Shown one piece after another: positions 26,771 through 35,553 of a stretch of 64,000 nt of DNA. Where the stretch lies: positions 806,001-870,000 of the forward strand of contig NC_014393.1 in assembly GCF_000145275.1 (NCBI RefSeq), read 5' to 3'. A program made the position numbers and the translations under genes. Each line of letters starts with the position of its first letter. The first letter of the stretch is position 1. This stretch comes from Clostridium cellulovorans 743B. GTDB lineage: Bacteria; Bacillota; Clostridia; Clostridiales; Clostridiaceae. The notes under the pieces were generated by a model, which had not been told where the DNA came from, did not search any database, and saw only the letters and a program-made list of their open reading frames with translations.

Positions 26771-27466
26771 ATGAAAAAAATACTTATAGTAGAAGATGAT
26801 TTAACTATTGCTAAGCTTCAAAGAGATTATTTAGAGGTTAAAGGCTTTGAAGTTGACATTGCAACAGACGGTGTTGAAGGTTTAGATAAAATTAAAAACA
26901 ATAGCTATGATCTAGTGATTCTTGATATTATGTTACCTAAACTTCATGGTTACAATGTAATGAAGAGTATTCAAGATGAAAAAGATTTTCCTGTTTTAAT
27001 GGTATCTGCGAAGAAAGAAGAAATTGATAAAATAAAAGGCTTGAGTTTAGGTGCCGATGATTATATAACAAAACCTTTTAGTCCAGGGGAATTGGTAGCA
27101 AGAGTTGAAGCTCACATAAAAAATTATGAAAGACTAAAAAATAAATTTGGAAGTAAGCCACAGGATAATGACATCATTATAAGAGGATTACAGGTTAAAA
27201 AACCTTCTAGACAGGTATTTATTAATGGAAAAGAAGTGAATCTTACTCAGAAGGAATTTGATTTACTTTTATACTTAGTGGAGAATCCTAATAGAGTATT
27301 TGGAAGGGAAGAGCTTTTTGAACGAATTTGGGGCCTTGAAGCTTTAGGAGACAATGCTACTATAACAGTTCATATAGGAAGGATTAGAGATAAAATTGAG
27401 TCTAATCCATCAGAGCCGCAGTATATAGAAACTGTATGGGGAGCTGGTTATAGATTTAGGGTTTAA
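26771..27466 (+). CDS. OmpR/PhoB-family response regulator
   Basis: A 231-residue regulator. The receiver has acidic pair EDD at residues 8-10, phospho-acceptor Asp52 in VILDIMLP, and Lys in ITKPF. The C-terminal winged helix contains LTQKEFDLLLYLVENPNRVFGREEL and ends with VWGAGYRF. GAGGAG precedes the ATG. It lies 101 nt after the kinase gene, with a hairpin between them; kinase-before-regulator order is less usual than the reverse. It is the likely partner of the adjacent kinase and may control the whole secreted-paralogue/ABC cluster. Confidence 0.92.
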   Translation: MKKILIVEDDLTIAKLQRDYLEVKGFEVDIATDGVEGLDKIKNNSYDLVILDIMLPKLHGYNVMKSIQDEKDFPVLMVSAKKEEIDKIKGLSLGADDYITKPFSPGELVARVEAHIKNYERLKNKFGSKPQDNDIIIRGLQVKKPSRQVFINGKEVNLTQKEFDLLLYLVENPNRVFGREELFERIWGLEALGDNATITVHIGRIRDKIESNPSEPQYIETVWGAGYRFRV

Positions 27467-27498
27467 ATCTTACTTCTTTTACCGAAATCTATACAAAA

Positions 27499-27537
27499 AT
27501 AAAAAGGAGCGTTTCAAAGTGAGACAGCTCCTTTTAG
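27499..27537. terminator. Bidirectional terminator between response regulator and HAD gene
   Basis: AAAAAGGAGC pairs with GCTCCTTTT with an inner GTTTCA/TGAGAC stem, between convergent genes. Confidence 0.85.
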
Positions 27538-27550
27538 AATTTTGGGTTAA

Positions 27551-28360
27551 TTATTTCAAAATAAACTCATTTATTACATGAGCAACTCCATCTTCATTAT
27601 TAGACTTAGTAATGTAGTTTGCTACAGCCTTTAAGTCATCAGTTGCATTTCCCATAGCAACACCAAGACCAGCATATTCAACCATATGAATATCATTACC
27701 AGCATCCCCAACACAAATAACTTCTTCTTGTTTAATTCCAAGTTTATTAGCTAAAAGCATAATACCATTGCCTTTGTTTGCATCTATGTTTAAGAATTCT
27801 AAGAAGAAAGGTGCACTTCTTACTATAGTATATTTTTCTACAAGTTCCTTTGGAAGTTCAGTAACAACTCTGTCTAAGATTTCAGGATAATCTATCATCA
27901 TAACCTTTGAAATAACTATATCTTTATTAACATCTTCAATATTAATATAATTTAGAGAAACATCATTCATAAATGCTTCATGAACTGTAAATTTACTTAT
28001 ATCTTTATTTGGAGTATATAAAGTATTCTTATCAAAGAAGTGTACATGAGTCCTTAATTCTCTACTTGCTTCGTATATAGTTATAAGATCATCATGATTC
28101 ATAGTTATATGAGAGATAACATCTCCAGTAAAAGTATCTTGAACTAAAGCACCATTAAAGGTTGCTACATAGTCGCCAGCTTCCTTTAAATTTAAGTGAG
28201 TTAAATATTTGTCAACTCCTTTTATAGGTCTTCCAGTGGCTAAAACTACCTTTGCACCCTTTGCCTTTGCAGCTTGTATAGCATCAAAAACAGCAGGGGA
28301 TACTGTTTTATCGTCTCTCAGCAGAGTTCCATCCATATCTAATGCAATAAGTTTGTACAT
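27551..28360 (-). CDS. Cof-type HAD-superfamily phosphatase
   Basis: A 269-residue cytoplasmic HAD IIB phosphatase. Motif I is LDMDGTLL (nucleophile Asp8, Asp10), motif II is VVLATGRP, and motif III/IV is the Lys of DANKGNGIMLL and CVGDAGNDIHMV. The capped type acts on sugar phosphates or related small phosphates; the substrate is not evident. The open frame runs to 28468, but AGGAGG lies 9 nt before the ATG at 28360. The 380 bp upstream, to 28744, hold no other gene I can see, only AT-rich DNA with promoter-like words. Confidence 0.88.
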   Translation of the reverse strand: MYKLIALDMDGTLLRDDKTVSPAVFDAIQAAKAKGAKVVLATGRPIKGVDKYLTHLNLKEAGDYVATFNGALVQDTFTGDVISHITMNHDDLITIYEASRELRTHVHFFDKNTLYTPNKDISKFTVHEAFMNDVSLNYINIEDVNKDIVISKVMMIDYPEILDRVVTELPKELVEKYTIVRSAPFFLEFLNIDANKGNGIMLLANKLGIKQEEVICVGDAGNDIHMVEYAGLGVAMGNATDDLKAVANYITKSNNEDGVAHVINEFILK

Positions 28361-28744
28361 AATTGAAATCCTCCTAAAAAGTATAATAAAAAACAAAATT
28401 TCTGACTTAAAAAATATATTTTTCATTAGAGAAACTGCAATAAAATTTATATGATTGTGAAAAATCAATATAAAATTATAAAGATCTTCTATTAAAATAT
28501 ATAAATAGTTCGTTGTACTATATGCAACAAATACCTTTATAAAAATATATTATAATTTTGATATTTTAATAATATACAAGTTTTAGGAATAGATGTCTAT
28601 TATTAATATTATGAGTCGACTAGTACAACATTTAATTACACCTATTATATCATAGGAAGGTCTATAAAAGATGAATTATGTTGAATATATAAGAGATTAT
28701 TGATATAATCAGAAAGGTTTATAAAATAATTGGGGGGATAATGG

Positions 28745-29323
28745 ATGACTACTAGGATAGCTATCTTGGGAGGTCCAAGATGTGGTAAAACTACCCTAAT
28801 TCAGCAGCTATATGTTGATATGAAGATAATGGGATTGAACGTTGGCTGTGCAACAGAGTACAGTACAGATTACTTAAAAGATAAAGGTATGATAGAAACT
28901 ATTTCAGAACAATATGGAATATACTTAGGACAGCAAATGTTAGAGAATGAATTAAATGATTTCGATTATGCTCTAACAGATTATGCAACTTTCATGATAT
29001 ATATATATGGAAGGTTTATGCTTGGAAAGAAAAAGCGTACGAAAAAAGAAATTGAGATTTTAAAAGACCTATATTACTTAGCAATAAAAGATATCCCAAA
29101 GTATGATTATATCTTCTTTCTTCCAAGAGAATTTGGATATCAACAAGATGGTGTAAGATGGCAAGATGAAGATCTTGCAGTTCAAATTGATACTGCTATA
29201 AAAAACTTTTTGGACAGTGAAAATGTTAATTATAGTATTATAAATGGAAACACAAAAGAAAGAGCTGCTAAAATTTTAGAATGTATTGATGAAATTAATG
29301 AAGAAGAGAGAAAATCATCTTAA
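28745..29323 (+). CDS. P-loop ATPase/kinase-like protein (AAA_28/NadR-like)
   Basis: A 192-residue protein with Walker A GGPRCGKTT at residues 9-17 and a fold typical of small P-loop kinases such as the NadR ribosylnicotinamide-kinase domain. ALTDYATFMI resembles the Walker B strand, and FFLPREFGYQQDGVRWQDED is a lid-like segment. The N-terminal DNA-binding and NMN adenylyltransferase domains of NadR are absent. The ribosome binding site is GGGGG. The substrate is unknown; a nucleoside or cofactor kinase is the best guess. Confidence 0.7.
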   Translation: MTTRIAILGGPRCGKTTLIQQLYVDMKIMGLNVGCATEYSTDYLKDKGMIETISEQYGIYLGQQMLENELNDFDYALTDYATFMIYIYGRFMLGKKKRTKKEIEILKDLYYLAIKDIPKYDYIFFLPREFGYQQDGVRWQDEDLAVQIDTAIKNFLDSENVNYSIINGNTKERAAKILECIDEINEEERKSS

Positions 29324-29444
29324 ATCTAGAGTTATTATTTCATTTTAATGTAGTTTATTATATATGTAATTAGAAATTTCAGTTTTTAAAATAGAAAATT
29401 GGATATAAATATTATTGTATGACTAAGAAAAGGAGAAAAAGGTT

Positions 29445-31040
29445 GTGTCTGAATTAATTAAAGAAATAGATAGAAGAAGAACCTTTGCCATAATATCACA
29501 TCCGGACGCAGGTAAAACTACCTTAACAGAAAAGCTCTTATTATATGGAGGAGCTATACGTGAGGCTGGTTCTGTTAAAGCCAGAAAAGCATCAAGACAT
29601 GCGGTTTCTGACTGGATGGAAATAGAAAAGCAAAGAGGTATTTCAGTTACATCTTCAGTGCTTGAATTTAACTATAATGGTTTTAAAATAAATATATTAG
29701 ATACTCCAGGTCATCAAGACTTCTCGGAGGATACTTATAGAACTTTAATGGCGGCAGATAGTGCTGTTATGGTAGTTGACGCAGCTAAAGGAATAGAAGA
29801 ACAAACAAGAAAGTTATTCCAAGTTTGTTCTTTAAGAGGTATTCCTATTTTTACTTTTATAAATAAGATGGATAGAGAAGCAAAAGATCCTTTTGAATTA
29901 ACAGAAGATATAGAAAAGGAACTGGGAATAAAAACTTATCCAATGAATTGGCCTATTGGTAGTGGTAAAGAATTTAAAGGTGTTTTTGAAAGAGCAAAAA
30001 ACACTATAGCTGTATTCAACGGTGGAAACCATGGTGCAAATGAAGTTGAATCAATTAAAGGTGAAGTAAATGATCCTATATTCTCTGAACTTTTAGGTTC
30101 TGCACTTCATGACAAGCTTATGGAAGATATAGAATTACTTGATATGGCTGGAGATGAATTTGATATAAAGGCAGTTAGACAAGGTGAGCTAACACCTGTA
30201 TTCTTTGGTAGTGCTTTAACAAACTTTGGTGTAGAAAACTTCCTTGAAGCATTTTTGGATTTAACTCCTCCACCTATGGTTAGAAATTCTACTAAGGGTG
30301 AAATAGATGTATACGAAGAGCCTTTTTCAGCTTTCGTATTTAAAATTCAAGCTAATATGAACAAAGCACATAGAGACAGAATTGCTTTTATGAGAATATG
30401 TTCAGGTAAGTTCCAAAAAGGAATGGAAGTTAATCATATACAAGGGAATTCCAAGATTAGACTTTCTCAACCTCAACAATTCTTAGCACAAGATAGAGAA
30501 ATCATTGAGGAAGCTTATGGCGGAGATATAATTGGTGTATTTGATCCAGGTATCTTTAGTATAGGTGACACTTTATGTGCGAGTAACAATAAGTTCAAGT
30601 TTGAAGGAATACCAACTTTTGCTCCAGAGCATTTTGCTAGAGTAAGACCTATTGATACAATGAAGCGTAAGCAATTTGTTAAAGGTATAACTCAGATAGC
30701 ACAAGAAGGAGCTATTCAGGTATTTAAGGAACTTCATATAGGAATGGAAGAAATTATTGTAGGTGTTGTTGGTGTTCTTCAATTCGAGGTTCTTGAATAT
30801 CGACTAAAGAATGAGTATAATGTTGATATAAAAATGGATAGACTTGCTTTCAGAGCTATAAGATGGGTAGAGTCTGCTGAAGTTTCCGTAGATAAGTTAA
30901 GCATAACTTCAGATACTAAACCAGTAAGGGATCTAAAAGATAGAGATATTCTTTTATTCCAAAGCGAATGGGCTGTAAGTTGGGCATTAGAACATAATAA
31001 AGGTCTTGAACTATCAGGAATAGGTAAGGCAGAAGACTAA
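29445..31040 (+). CDS. prfC: Peptide chain release factor 3
   Basis: A 531-residue translational GTPase that removes RF1/RF2 from the ribosome after termination. G1 is SHPDAGKTT (residues 18-26), G2 is RGISVTS, G3 is DTPGHQDF and G4 is NKMD. The N-terminus ELIKEIDRRRTFAIIS and the GTPase-to-C-terminal domain order fit RF3 rather than EF-G or TypA. It starts with GTG behind AAAAGGAG. Length is normal for RF3. A clear terminator follows. Confidence 0.96.
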   Translation: MSELIKEIDRRRTFAIISHPDAGKTTLTEKLLLYGGAIREAGSVKARKASRHAVSDWMEIEKQRGISVTSSVLEFNYNGFKINILDTPGHQDFSEDTYRTLMAADSAVMVVDAAKGIEEQTRKLFQVCSLRGIPIFTFINKMDREAKDPFELTEDIEKELGIKTYPMNWPIGSGKEFKGVFERAKNTIAVFNGGNHGANEVESIKGEVNDPIFSELLGSALHDKLMEDIELLDMAGDEFDIKAVRQGELTPVFFGSALTNFGVENFLEAFLDLTPPPMVRNSTKGEIDVYEEPFSAFVFKIQANMNKAHRDRIAFMRICSGKFQKGMEVNHIQGNSKIRLSQPQQFLAQDREIIEEAYGGDIIGVFDPGIFSIGDTLCASNNKFKFEGIPTFAPEHFARVRPIDTMKRKQFVKGITQIAQEGAIQVFKELHIGMEEIIVGVVGVLQFEVLEYRLKNEYNVDIKMDRLAFRAIRWVESAEVSVDKLSITSDTKPVRDLKDRDILLFQSEWAVSWALEHNKGLELSGIGKAED

Positions 31041-31044
31041 AGAT

Positions 31045-31076
31045 AAACTACCATAGTAAATTCTATGGTAGTTTTT
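31045..31076 (+). terminator. Terminator after prfC
   Basis: AAACTACCATAG pairs with CTATGGTAG around a short loop, followed by TTTTTG. The following 350 bp (31077-31427) hold no gene I can see. GTATC...TTCTT at 31172-31186 can pair with AAGAA...GATAC near 31220-31235, a weak long-range fold of uncertain meaning. Confidence 0.87.
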
Positions 31077-31427
31077 GCTTTGCAAGGATAGAAGATAATT
31101 TACTAATAAAATAAATCGAAATCAAAAGTGATTGTGGCGCTTTGACAAGTAATAAATAAAACAATCATTTAGTATCGGCTTCTTTAAAAATTTGCATAAA
31201 GAGCAGAAAAAAACGCTATAAGAAGTAATTGATACCATTATAAAGGTAGAAAAGAATAGTTTAAGTTTTTAGCTTTTTTAAGGGGAATTTAAACTTAGAA
31301 GACTATACTTTGAAATTGTAAAACCTATGTATTTAACATATAATTTTATTGTTGAGAAACTTTTATATAATAATTTGTAAGATTACTTAAGATGCCTTTA
31401 TCGGCAGAAAAATTAGGGAGAGGGATA

Positions 31428-31844
31428 ATGAATATAGCGTTTTTTTTAACACCAAAGGAAGAGTTAGTTTATGAAGACTTAGATGCAACAATGAGACAAG
31501 CTTTGGAGAAAATGGAGTATCATAGATACACTGCAATTCCTCTTATAAACAGAAGAGGAAAGTATGTAGGTACATTGACAGAAGGAGACCTTTTGTGGAC
31601 AATTAAAAATCATCCAGATAAAACATATCTAGATACCAGTAAGGTTTCTGTAAAAGACATAGAAAGAAGAGTAAATAATAAAGCTGTTAGGATAACCTCG
31701 AACATAGGAGATTTATTTTCATTAATAGTAAACCAAAATTTTGTTCCTGTTGTAGATGACAATGATGTTTTCATAGGAATAATAAAGAGAAGTGATATAC
31801 TTGGTTATTATAATAAAAAGTTGATAGAAAAAGGATTATTATAA
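31428..31844 (+). CDS. CBS-domain protein
   Basis: A 138-residue protein of two CBS motifs (about residues 14-60 and 80-130), a module that binds adenosyl nucleotides and regulates partner proteins. Typical segments are YHRYTAIPLINRRGKYVGTL, followed by TEGDLLW, and NQNFVPVVDDNDVFIGII, followed by KRSDIL. No catalytic domain is attached. The frame extends upstream to 31392, but GGGAGAGGG just before the ATG at 31428 (MNIAFFLTPKEE) makes that start more likely. Partner unknown. Confidence 0.85.
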   Translation: MNIAFFLTPKEELVYEDLDATMRQALEKMEYHRYTAIPLINRRGKYVGTLTEGDLLWTIKNHPDKTYLDTSKVSVKDIERRVNNKAVRITSNIGDLFSLIVNQNFVPVVDDNDVFIGIIKRSDILGYYNKKLIEKGLL

Positions 31845-31928
31845 ATATAGATATTCTGATTAAAAAACTACATTAAGTTCATCAGCGTATATGGATTTAA
31901 TATAGAAACTTTACTGGAACTTATATAT
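31845..31928 (-). repeat. Dispersed palindromic-end element, copy 5
   Basis: In minus orientation: ATATATAAGTTCCAGTAAAG, TTTCTATATTAAATCCATA, then TTAATGTAGTTTTTTAATCA and a decayed right end. It begins directly after the CBS gene stop codon. The core is nearly identical to copy 1. Confidence 0.7.
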
Positions 31929-31946
31929 CATGATGTGGTTAATAAA

Positions 31947-31991
31947 AAAGAATCAGAAGTATTGTATTTCACAGATACTTCTGATTCTTTT
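31947..31991. terminator. Bidirectional terminator
   Basis: AAAAGAATCAGAAGTAT pairs perfectly with ATACTTCTGATTCTTTT around an 11-nt loop. It serves the CBS gene and the convergent small membrane protein gene. Confidence 0.88.
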
Positions 31992-32057
31992 ATTTATTCT
32001 ATTAGCGTAAGAAAATAGAATAAATTTTAATATTATAAGTACATCATAGAGTTTATT

Positions 32058-32213
32058 TTAATGAAATGACTTTTTTTCAGCGAAGATATCAAAGGTAAGT
32101 ACTGAAACTCCAAGAAAAATTAGTATATTTAGTATGGAAACCGCACTAGAAAATAATATGGTTAAGAGATAACTCATAAATAAAGTGACTATTATCCATA
32201 AAATAAGTTTCAT
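32058..32213 (-). CDS. Small membrane protein, 51 aa
   Basis: A short frame on the minus strand with AAGGAAGTG 6-8 nt before ATG. The product MKLILWIIVTLFMSYLL... is almost wholly hydrophobic (two close membrane segments, about residues 3-22 and 24-42) and ends in a charged tail FAEKKSFH. No family recognised. The good ribosome binding site and the convergent terminator after it support it as a real gene. Confidence 0.6.
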   Translation of the reverse strand: MKLILWIIVTLFMSYLLTILFSSAVSILNILIFLGVSVLTFDIFAEKKSFH

Positions 32214-32302
32214 ATTTTCACTTCCTTATCCTTAATGGTAACATATGTTCATAATTAGTATGAGCAATATAAAAAAATATATACCGTTGGAAGTGATAAG
32301 GC

Positions 32303-32335
32303 AAAAATAAAAAGGAGAGTGAAGATCTCTCCTTT
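32303..32335 (-). terminator. Terminator after the zinc-ribbon gene
   Basis: On the minus strand AAAGGAGAG pairs with CTCTCCTTT, followed by TTATTTTTG. Confidence 0.82.
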
Positions 32336-32342
32336 GAGTTAA

Positions 32343-32504
32343 CTATCTTTTAACGTTATTTTTTTGAGTTTTTCTAGCTTTTCTGCACTCTGGGCATCTT
32401 ACTGGATCATTTTCAAATCCTTTTTCTTTGTAGAATTCTTGTTCACCTTCAGTGAAGATAAATTCTTTACCACAATCTTTACATACAATTGTCTTATCAG
32501 CCAT
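32343..32504 (-). CDS. Zinc-ribbon protein, 53 aa
   Basis: A small protein with two CxxC knuckles, CKDC and CPEC, spaced as in the probable zinc-ribbon family (zf-trcl/PF13451-like): KTIVCKDCGKEFIFTEGEQEF then KGFENDPVRCPECRKARK. AAGGAGG precedes the ATG at 32504; the longer frame to 32549 is unsupported. The upstream gap 32550-32933 shows no gene, only AT-rich promoter-like sequence. Function unknown; likely a nucleic-acid or protein-binding zinc module. Confidence 0.85.
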   Translation of the reverse strand: MADKTIVCKDCGKEFIFTEGEQEFYKEKGFENDPVRCPECRKARKTQKNNVKR

Positions 32505-32954
32505 TTTGATATCCTCCTTAAAATACATAGGGCATATATTCCGAAACAAACTTTACTTCTATGAAATTAAGGAGTAAATTGATCCCAGTAAATACATCGC
32601 CTATAATAAACTATTACAGTTTTATTATAGCACTTTTTATTAAAAAGGCAATATAGAAATTAAAGTAAAGCTTTAAAAATGTTAACATAATAAAAAAAAT
32701 ATGAATAAAAATTTACAACTAGAAATGTTAACTTAATTCCCAAAAGATATAGGTTGAATAAAAAATGAAATCCATATAGTATAGAATTATATTAATGAAG
32801 ATATCTTCGTGATTTTAAAGGGTAGAAACTAAAGCTAAGATTTAGATTATGAAATCTATAAGAGGAACTGAAGTAGAAAATATTTTATATTGAGCAGATT
32901 AAAATATTAACAGAAATATACTAAAAAATAGATTTGATAGCTTTGGAGGATTCT

Positions 32955-34109
32955 ATGGATATAAGAAGGATTTCGGCATTAATTAAAAAGTCTGAAGGAA
33001 TTAAGCTAGATTTTAAAGAGAAGATTGAACTTTCAACTGAAAGTGCTAAAAAAGAATTGGCAAAGGATGTTTGTGCGATAGCAAATTCTAGAGGTGGAAG
33101 AGGCTATATAATTATCGGAATAAGAGATAAAACAAAAGAAATTCTTGGGATGGATAAGGATAGTATTCATGAAGAACAGCTTCAGCAAGTTATAAGCTCA
33201 AGATGTGAACCACCTATTCCAGTGAATTATGAAACTGTGGAGATTGATGGTAAGACTATAGGGATTATCAATATATATGATGGAAACCAAAAGCCTTATC
33301 AGTTAAGAGATAATGGAGCTTTTTATATAAGAAGAGGTTCTACTACTGATACTATGAGAAAATTTGAGATTCTATCTACTATGGAGGAAAATCACAATTT
33401 TAATGCTGAACTTTTTCCTATTCTAAATAGTAGTGTTGAGGACTTTGATATTGAATTGGTTGACAAGTATTTTTCAAATCATAATATTAAAGTTACAGAT
33501 GAAAATAGACTTTATTTAATGAAGGCAACATCTATTTTAGTGCAGAACAAAGAATCAAATGATTATTGTGGAAGTCTAGGTGGACTTTTAATTTTTTCAA
33601 AGATAAATTATATGTTTGTACCTCATAATATGGTTAGAATAATAAATAAAATAAGCAATAAGGAGCCTAGAGTTATAGCAATTCAAGGAAATCTTCAAGG
33701 TATTCTTGATCAATGTGAGGAAAAACTTAATAATATTTTCCCTAAGCAATATCCTATAAAAGCTGTATATGAAGGAATTAAGAATGCAATATTATATAGA
33801 GATTATAATGCAGCTCACAAAATAATTGAGGTAGTAATAAGCCAAAACAGCACCACCATTACTAGCCCAGGGATATTGATGAAGGAAAAGAAATTAGAGA
33901 ACTTAAAGTATATAAGAAGAAATATGTGGATATATGAGAAACTGCTTACTTTAGACAATTCTTCTAGAGAAGCTTTAGCATCAACTGGCTTTAACAGGAT
34001 GAAAAAAGCTTTTAAAGCATATGGAAGAGTGGATTTCATAAACTCCATCGAAAATGATTATTTCAAGGTTATATATCCAGGGGTTAAGGCTGTAAATCCA
34101 AGACAATAG
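32955..34109 (+). CDS. AlbA_2/Schlafen-type putative DNA-binding regulator
   Basis: A 384-residue protein with an N-terminal AlbA_2 (Schlafen AAA-4) domain: SEGIKLDFKEKIEL, the conserved AIANSRGGRGYIIIGI segment, and YIRRGSTTDTMRKFEI. The C-terminal part (about 150-384) contains a degenerate ATPase-like region (RDYNAAHKIIEVVIS, ITSPGILM) and a winged-helix-like tail. Such proteins are annotated as transcriptional regulators or ATP-binding proteins. GGAGG lies 5 nt before the ATG at 32955; the frame opens at 32934. It stands alone, so its target is unknown. Confidence 0.8.
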   Translation: MDIRRISALIKKSEGIKLDFKEKIELSTESAKKELAKDVCAIANSRGGRGYIIIGIRDKTKEILGMDKDSIHEEQLQQVISSRCEPPIPVNYETVEIDGKTIGIINIYDGNQKPYQLRDNGAFYIRRGSTTDTMRKFEILSTMEENHNFNAELFPILNSSVEDFDIELVDKYFSNHNIKVTDENRLYLMKATSILVQNKESNDYCGSLGGLLIFSKINYMFVPHNMVRIINKISNKEPRVIAIQGNLQGILDQCEEKLNNIFPKQYPIKAVYEGIKNAILYRDYNAAHKIIEVVISQNSTTITSPGILMKEKKLENLKYIRRNMWIYEKLLTLDNSSREALASTGFNRMKKAFKAYGRVDFINSIENDYFKVIYPGVKAVNPRQ

Positions 34110-34230
34110 ACTGGAAAAAACATAGATTTTAATATATACTATATATGTTGCAAAAAAATAATTACAGAAAATTTTATGTTTATTATATTTTAGACAATAA
34201 ATACTGTTACAATTCGTAAGGAGGAGTATC

Positions 34231-35451
34231 GTGGCAAATGTTTTAGATACATTATTAGAGCGTGGGTTTATTAAGCAATTTACCCATGAAGAAGAAACTA
34301 GAGAATTACTTGAAAAGGAAAAGATAACTTTCTATATTGGTTTTGATCCAACTGCTGATAGCTTACATGTTGGCCATTTTATAGCCATGATGTTCATGGC
34401 TCATATGCAAAAAGCAGGACATAGACCAATAGCTCTTCTTGGTGGTGGAACTGCTATGGTTGGTGACCCATCTGGAAAAACAGATATGAGAAAGATGCTT
34501 ACAAAAGAGCAAATTGAAGAGAATGTTAAATCACTTAAGAGTCAAATGGAAAAGTTCATAGATTTTTCTGATGATAAAGCTATCATTGTAAATAATGCTG
34601 ATTGGTTATTAAATCTTAACTATGTTGATTTTTTAAGAGATATAGGGGTTCACTTCTCTGTAAATAGAATGCTTTCAGCTGAGTGCTTTAAGCAAAGATT
34701 AGAAAAAGGATTATCATTCTTGGAATTTAACTATATGTTAATGCAAGGCTATGATTTTTATGTATTAAATAAGAATTATGGTTGCATAATGGAACTTGGT
34801 GGAGATGATCAATGGTCAAACATGATTGCTGGAGTTGAGCTTATAAGAAGAAAAGAGCAAAAACCAGCTTACGCTATGACTTGTACTCTTCTTACTAATA
34901 GTGAAGGTAAGAAAATGGGTAAAACAGAAAAAGGCGCATTATGGTTAGATCCAAATAAGACTACTCCATTTGATTTCTATCAATATTGGAGAAATGTAGA
35001 TGATGCTGATGTTGAAAAATGTTTAGCGCTATTAACTTTCTTACCAATTGATGAAGTAAGAGCTTTAGGAGCTTTAAAGGATAAGGAAATAAATGAAGCA
35101 AAAAAAGTATTAGCTTTTGAGATAACAAAACTTGTTCACGGACAAGAAGAAGCAGAAAAAGCTAAGACTGCTGCAGAAGCTTTATTCGGTGGTGGTGTAG
35201 ATTTATCAAATGTACCTACTGTTACTATCACAAGAGATAATTTAGGTATGGCACTTGTTGATATTCTTACTATAACTAAAATAGTTCCATCTAAGGGGGA
35301 AGGTAGAAGACTTATAACTCAAGGTGGAGTTGCTATAAATGATGAAAAGATTACTGATTTTGCTATAGCTATTGGTGAAGAATTCTTTGTTGATGGCTAT
35401 ATGATGGTAAAAAAAGGAAAGAAGAATTTCTTTAAGGTAGAAATTCAATAA
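34231..35451 (+). CDS. tyrS: Tyrosyl-tRNA synthetase
   Basis: A 406-residue class I synthetase. The HIGH motif is HVGH (residues 45-48) within FDPTADSLHVGHF. The KMSKS equivalent is KMGKT at 228-232. YDFYVLNKNYGCIMELGGDDQW is the tyrosine-site region. The C-terminal S4-like RNA-binding domain is present (SKGEGRRLITQGGVAINDEKI). It starts with GTG after AAGGAGGAG. The leader is only about 120 bp and has no T-box, unlike trpS here. Confidence 0.96.
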   Translation: MANVLDTLLERGFIKQFTHEEETRELLEKEKITFYIGFDPTADSLHVGHFIAMMFMAHMQKAGHRPIALLGGGTAMVGDPSGKTDMRKMLTKEQIEENVKSLKSQMEKFIDFSDDKAIIVNNADWLLNLNYVDFLRDIGVHFSVNRMLSAECFKQRLEKGLSFLEFNYMLMQGYDFYVLNKNYGCIMELGGDDQWSNMIAGVELIRRKEQKPAYAMTCTLLTNSEGKKMGKTEKGALWLDPNKTTPFDFYQYWRNVDDADVEKCLALLTFLPIDEVRALGALKDKEINEAKKVLAFEITKLVHGQEEAEKAKTAAEALFGGGVDLSNVPTVTITRDNLGMALVDILTITKIVPSKGEGRRLITQGGVAINDEKITDFAIAIGEEFFVDGYMMVKKGKKNFFKVEIQ

Positions 35452-35454
35452 TTT

Positions 35455-35483
35455 AAACCTACTGATTTTTCAGTAGGTTTTTT
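35455..35483 (+). terminator. Terminator after tyrS
   Basis: AAACCTACTGA pairs with TCAGTAGGTTT around a TTTT loop, followed by TTT. Confidence 0.88.
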
Positions 35484-35553
35484 AAATATTATCTAAGGTT
35501 AGTGATAAAATCCTACGATAATAGGATATAGAGGAGAGAGAGGGGGAAGAGAG

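Noticed and set aside
31172..31239. Structured non-coding RNA after prfC
   Set aside because: Only short, interrupted pairing is visible and no known riboswitch motif or promoter pair could be matched.
34110..34230. T-box leader for tyrS
   Set aside because: The leader is about 120 bp with no GGTGGNACCGCG motif or terminator hairpin before the gene.
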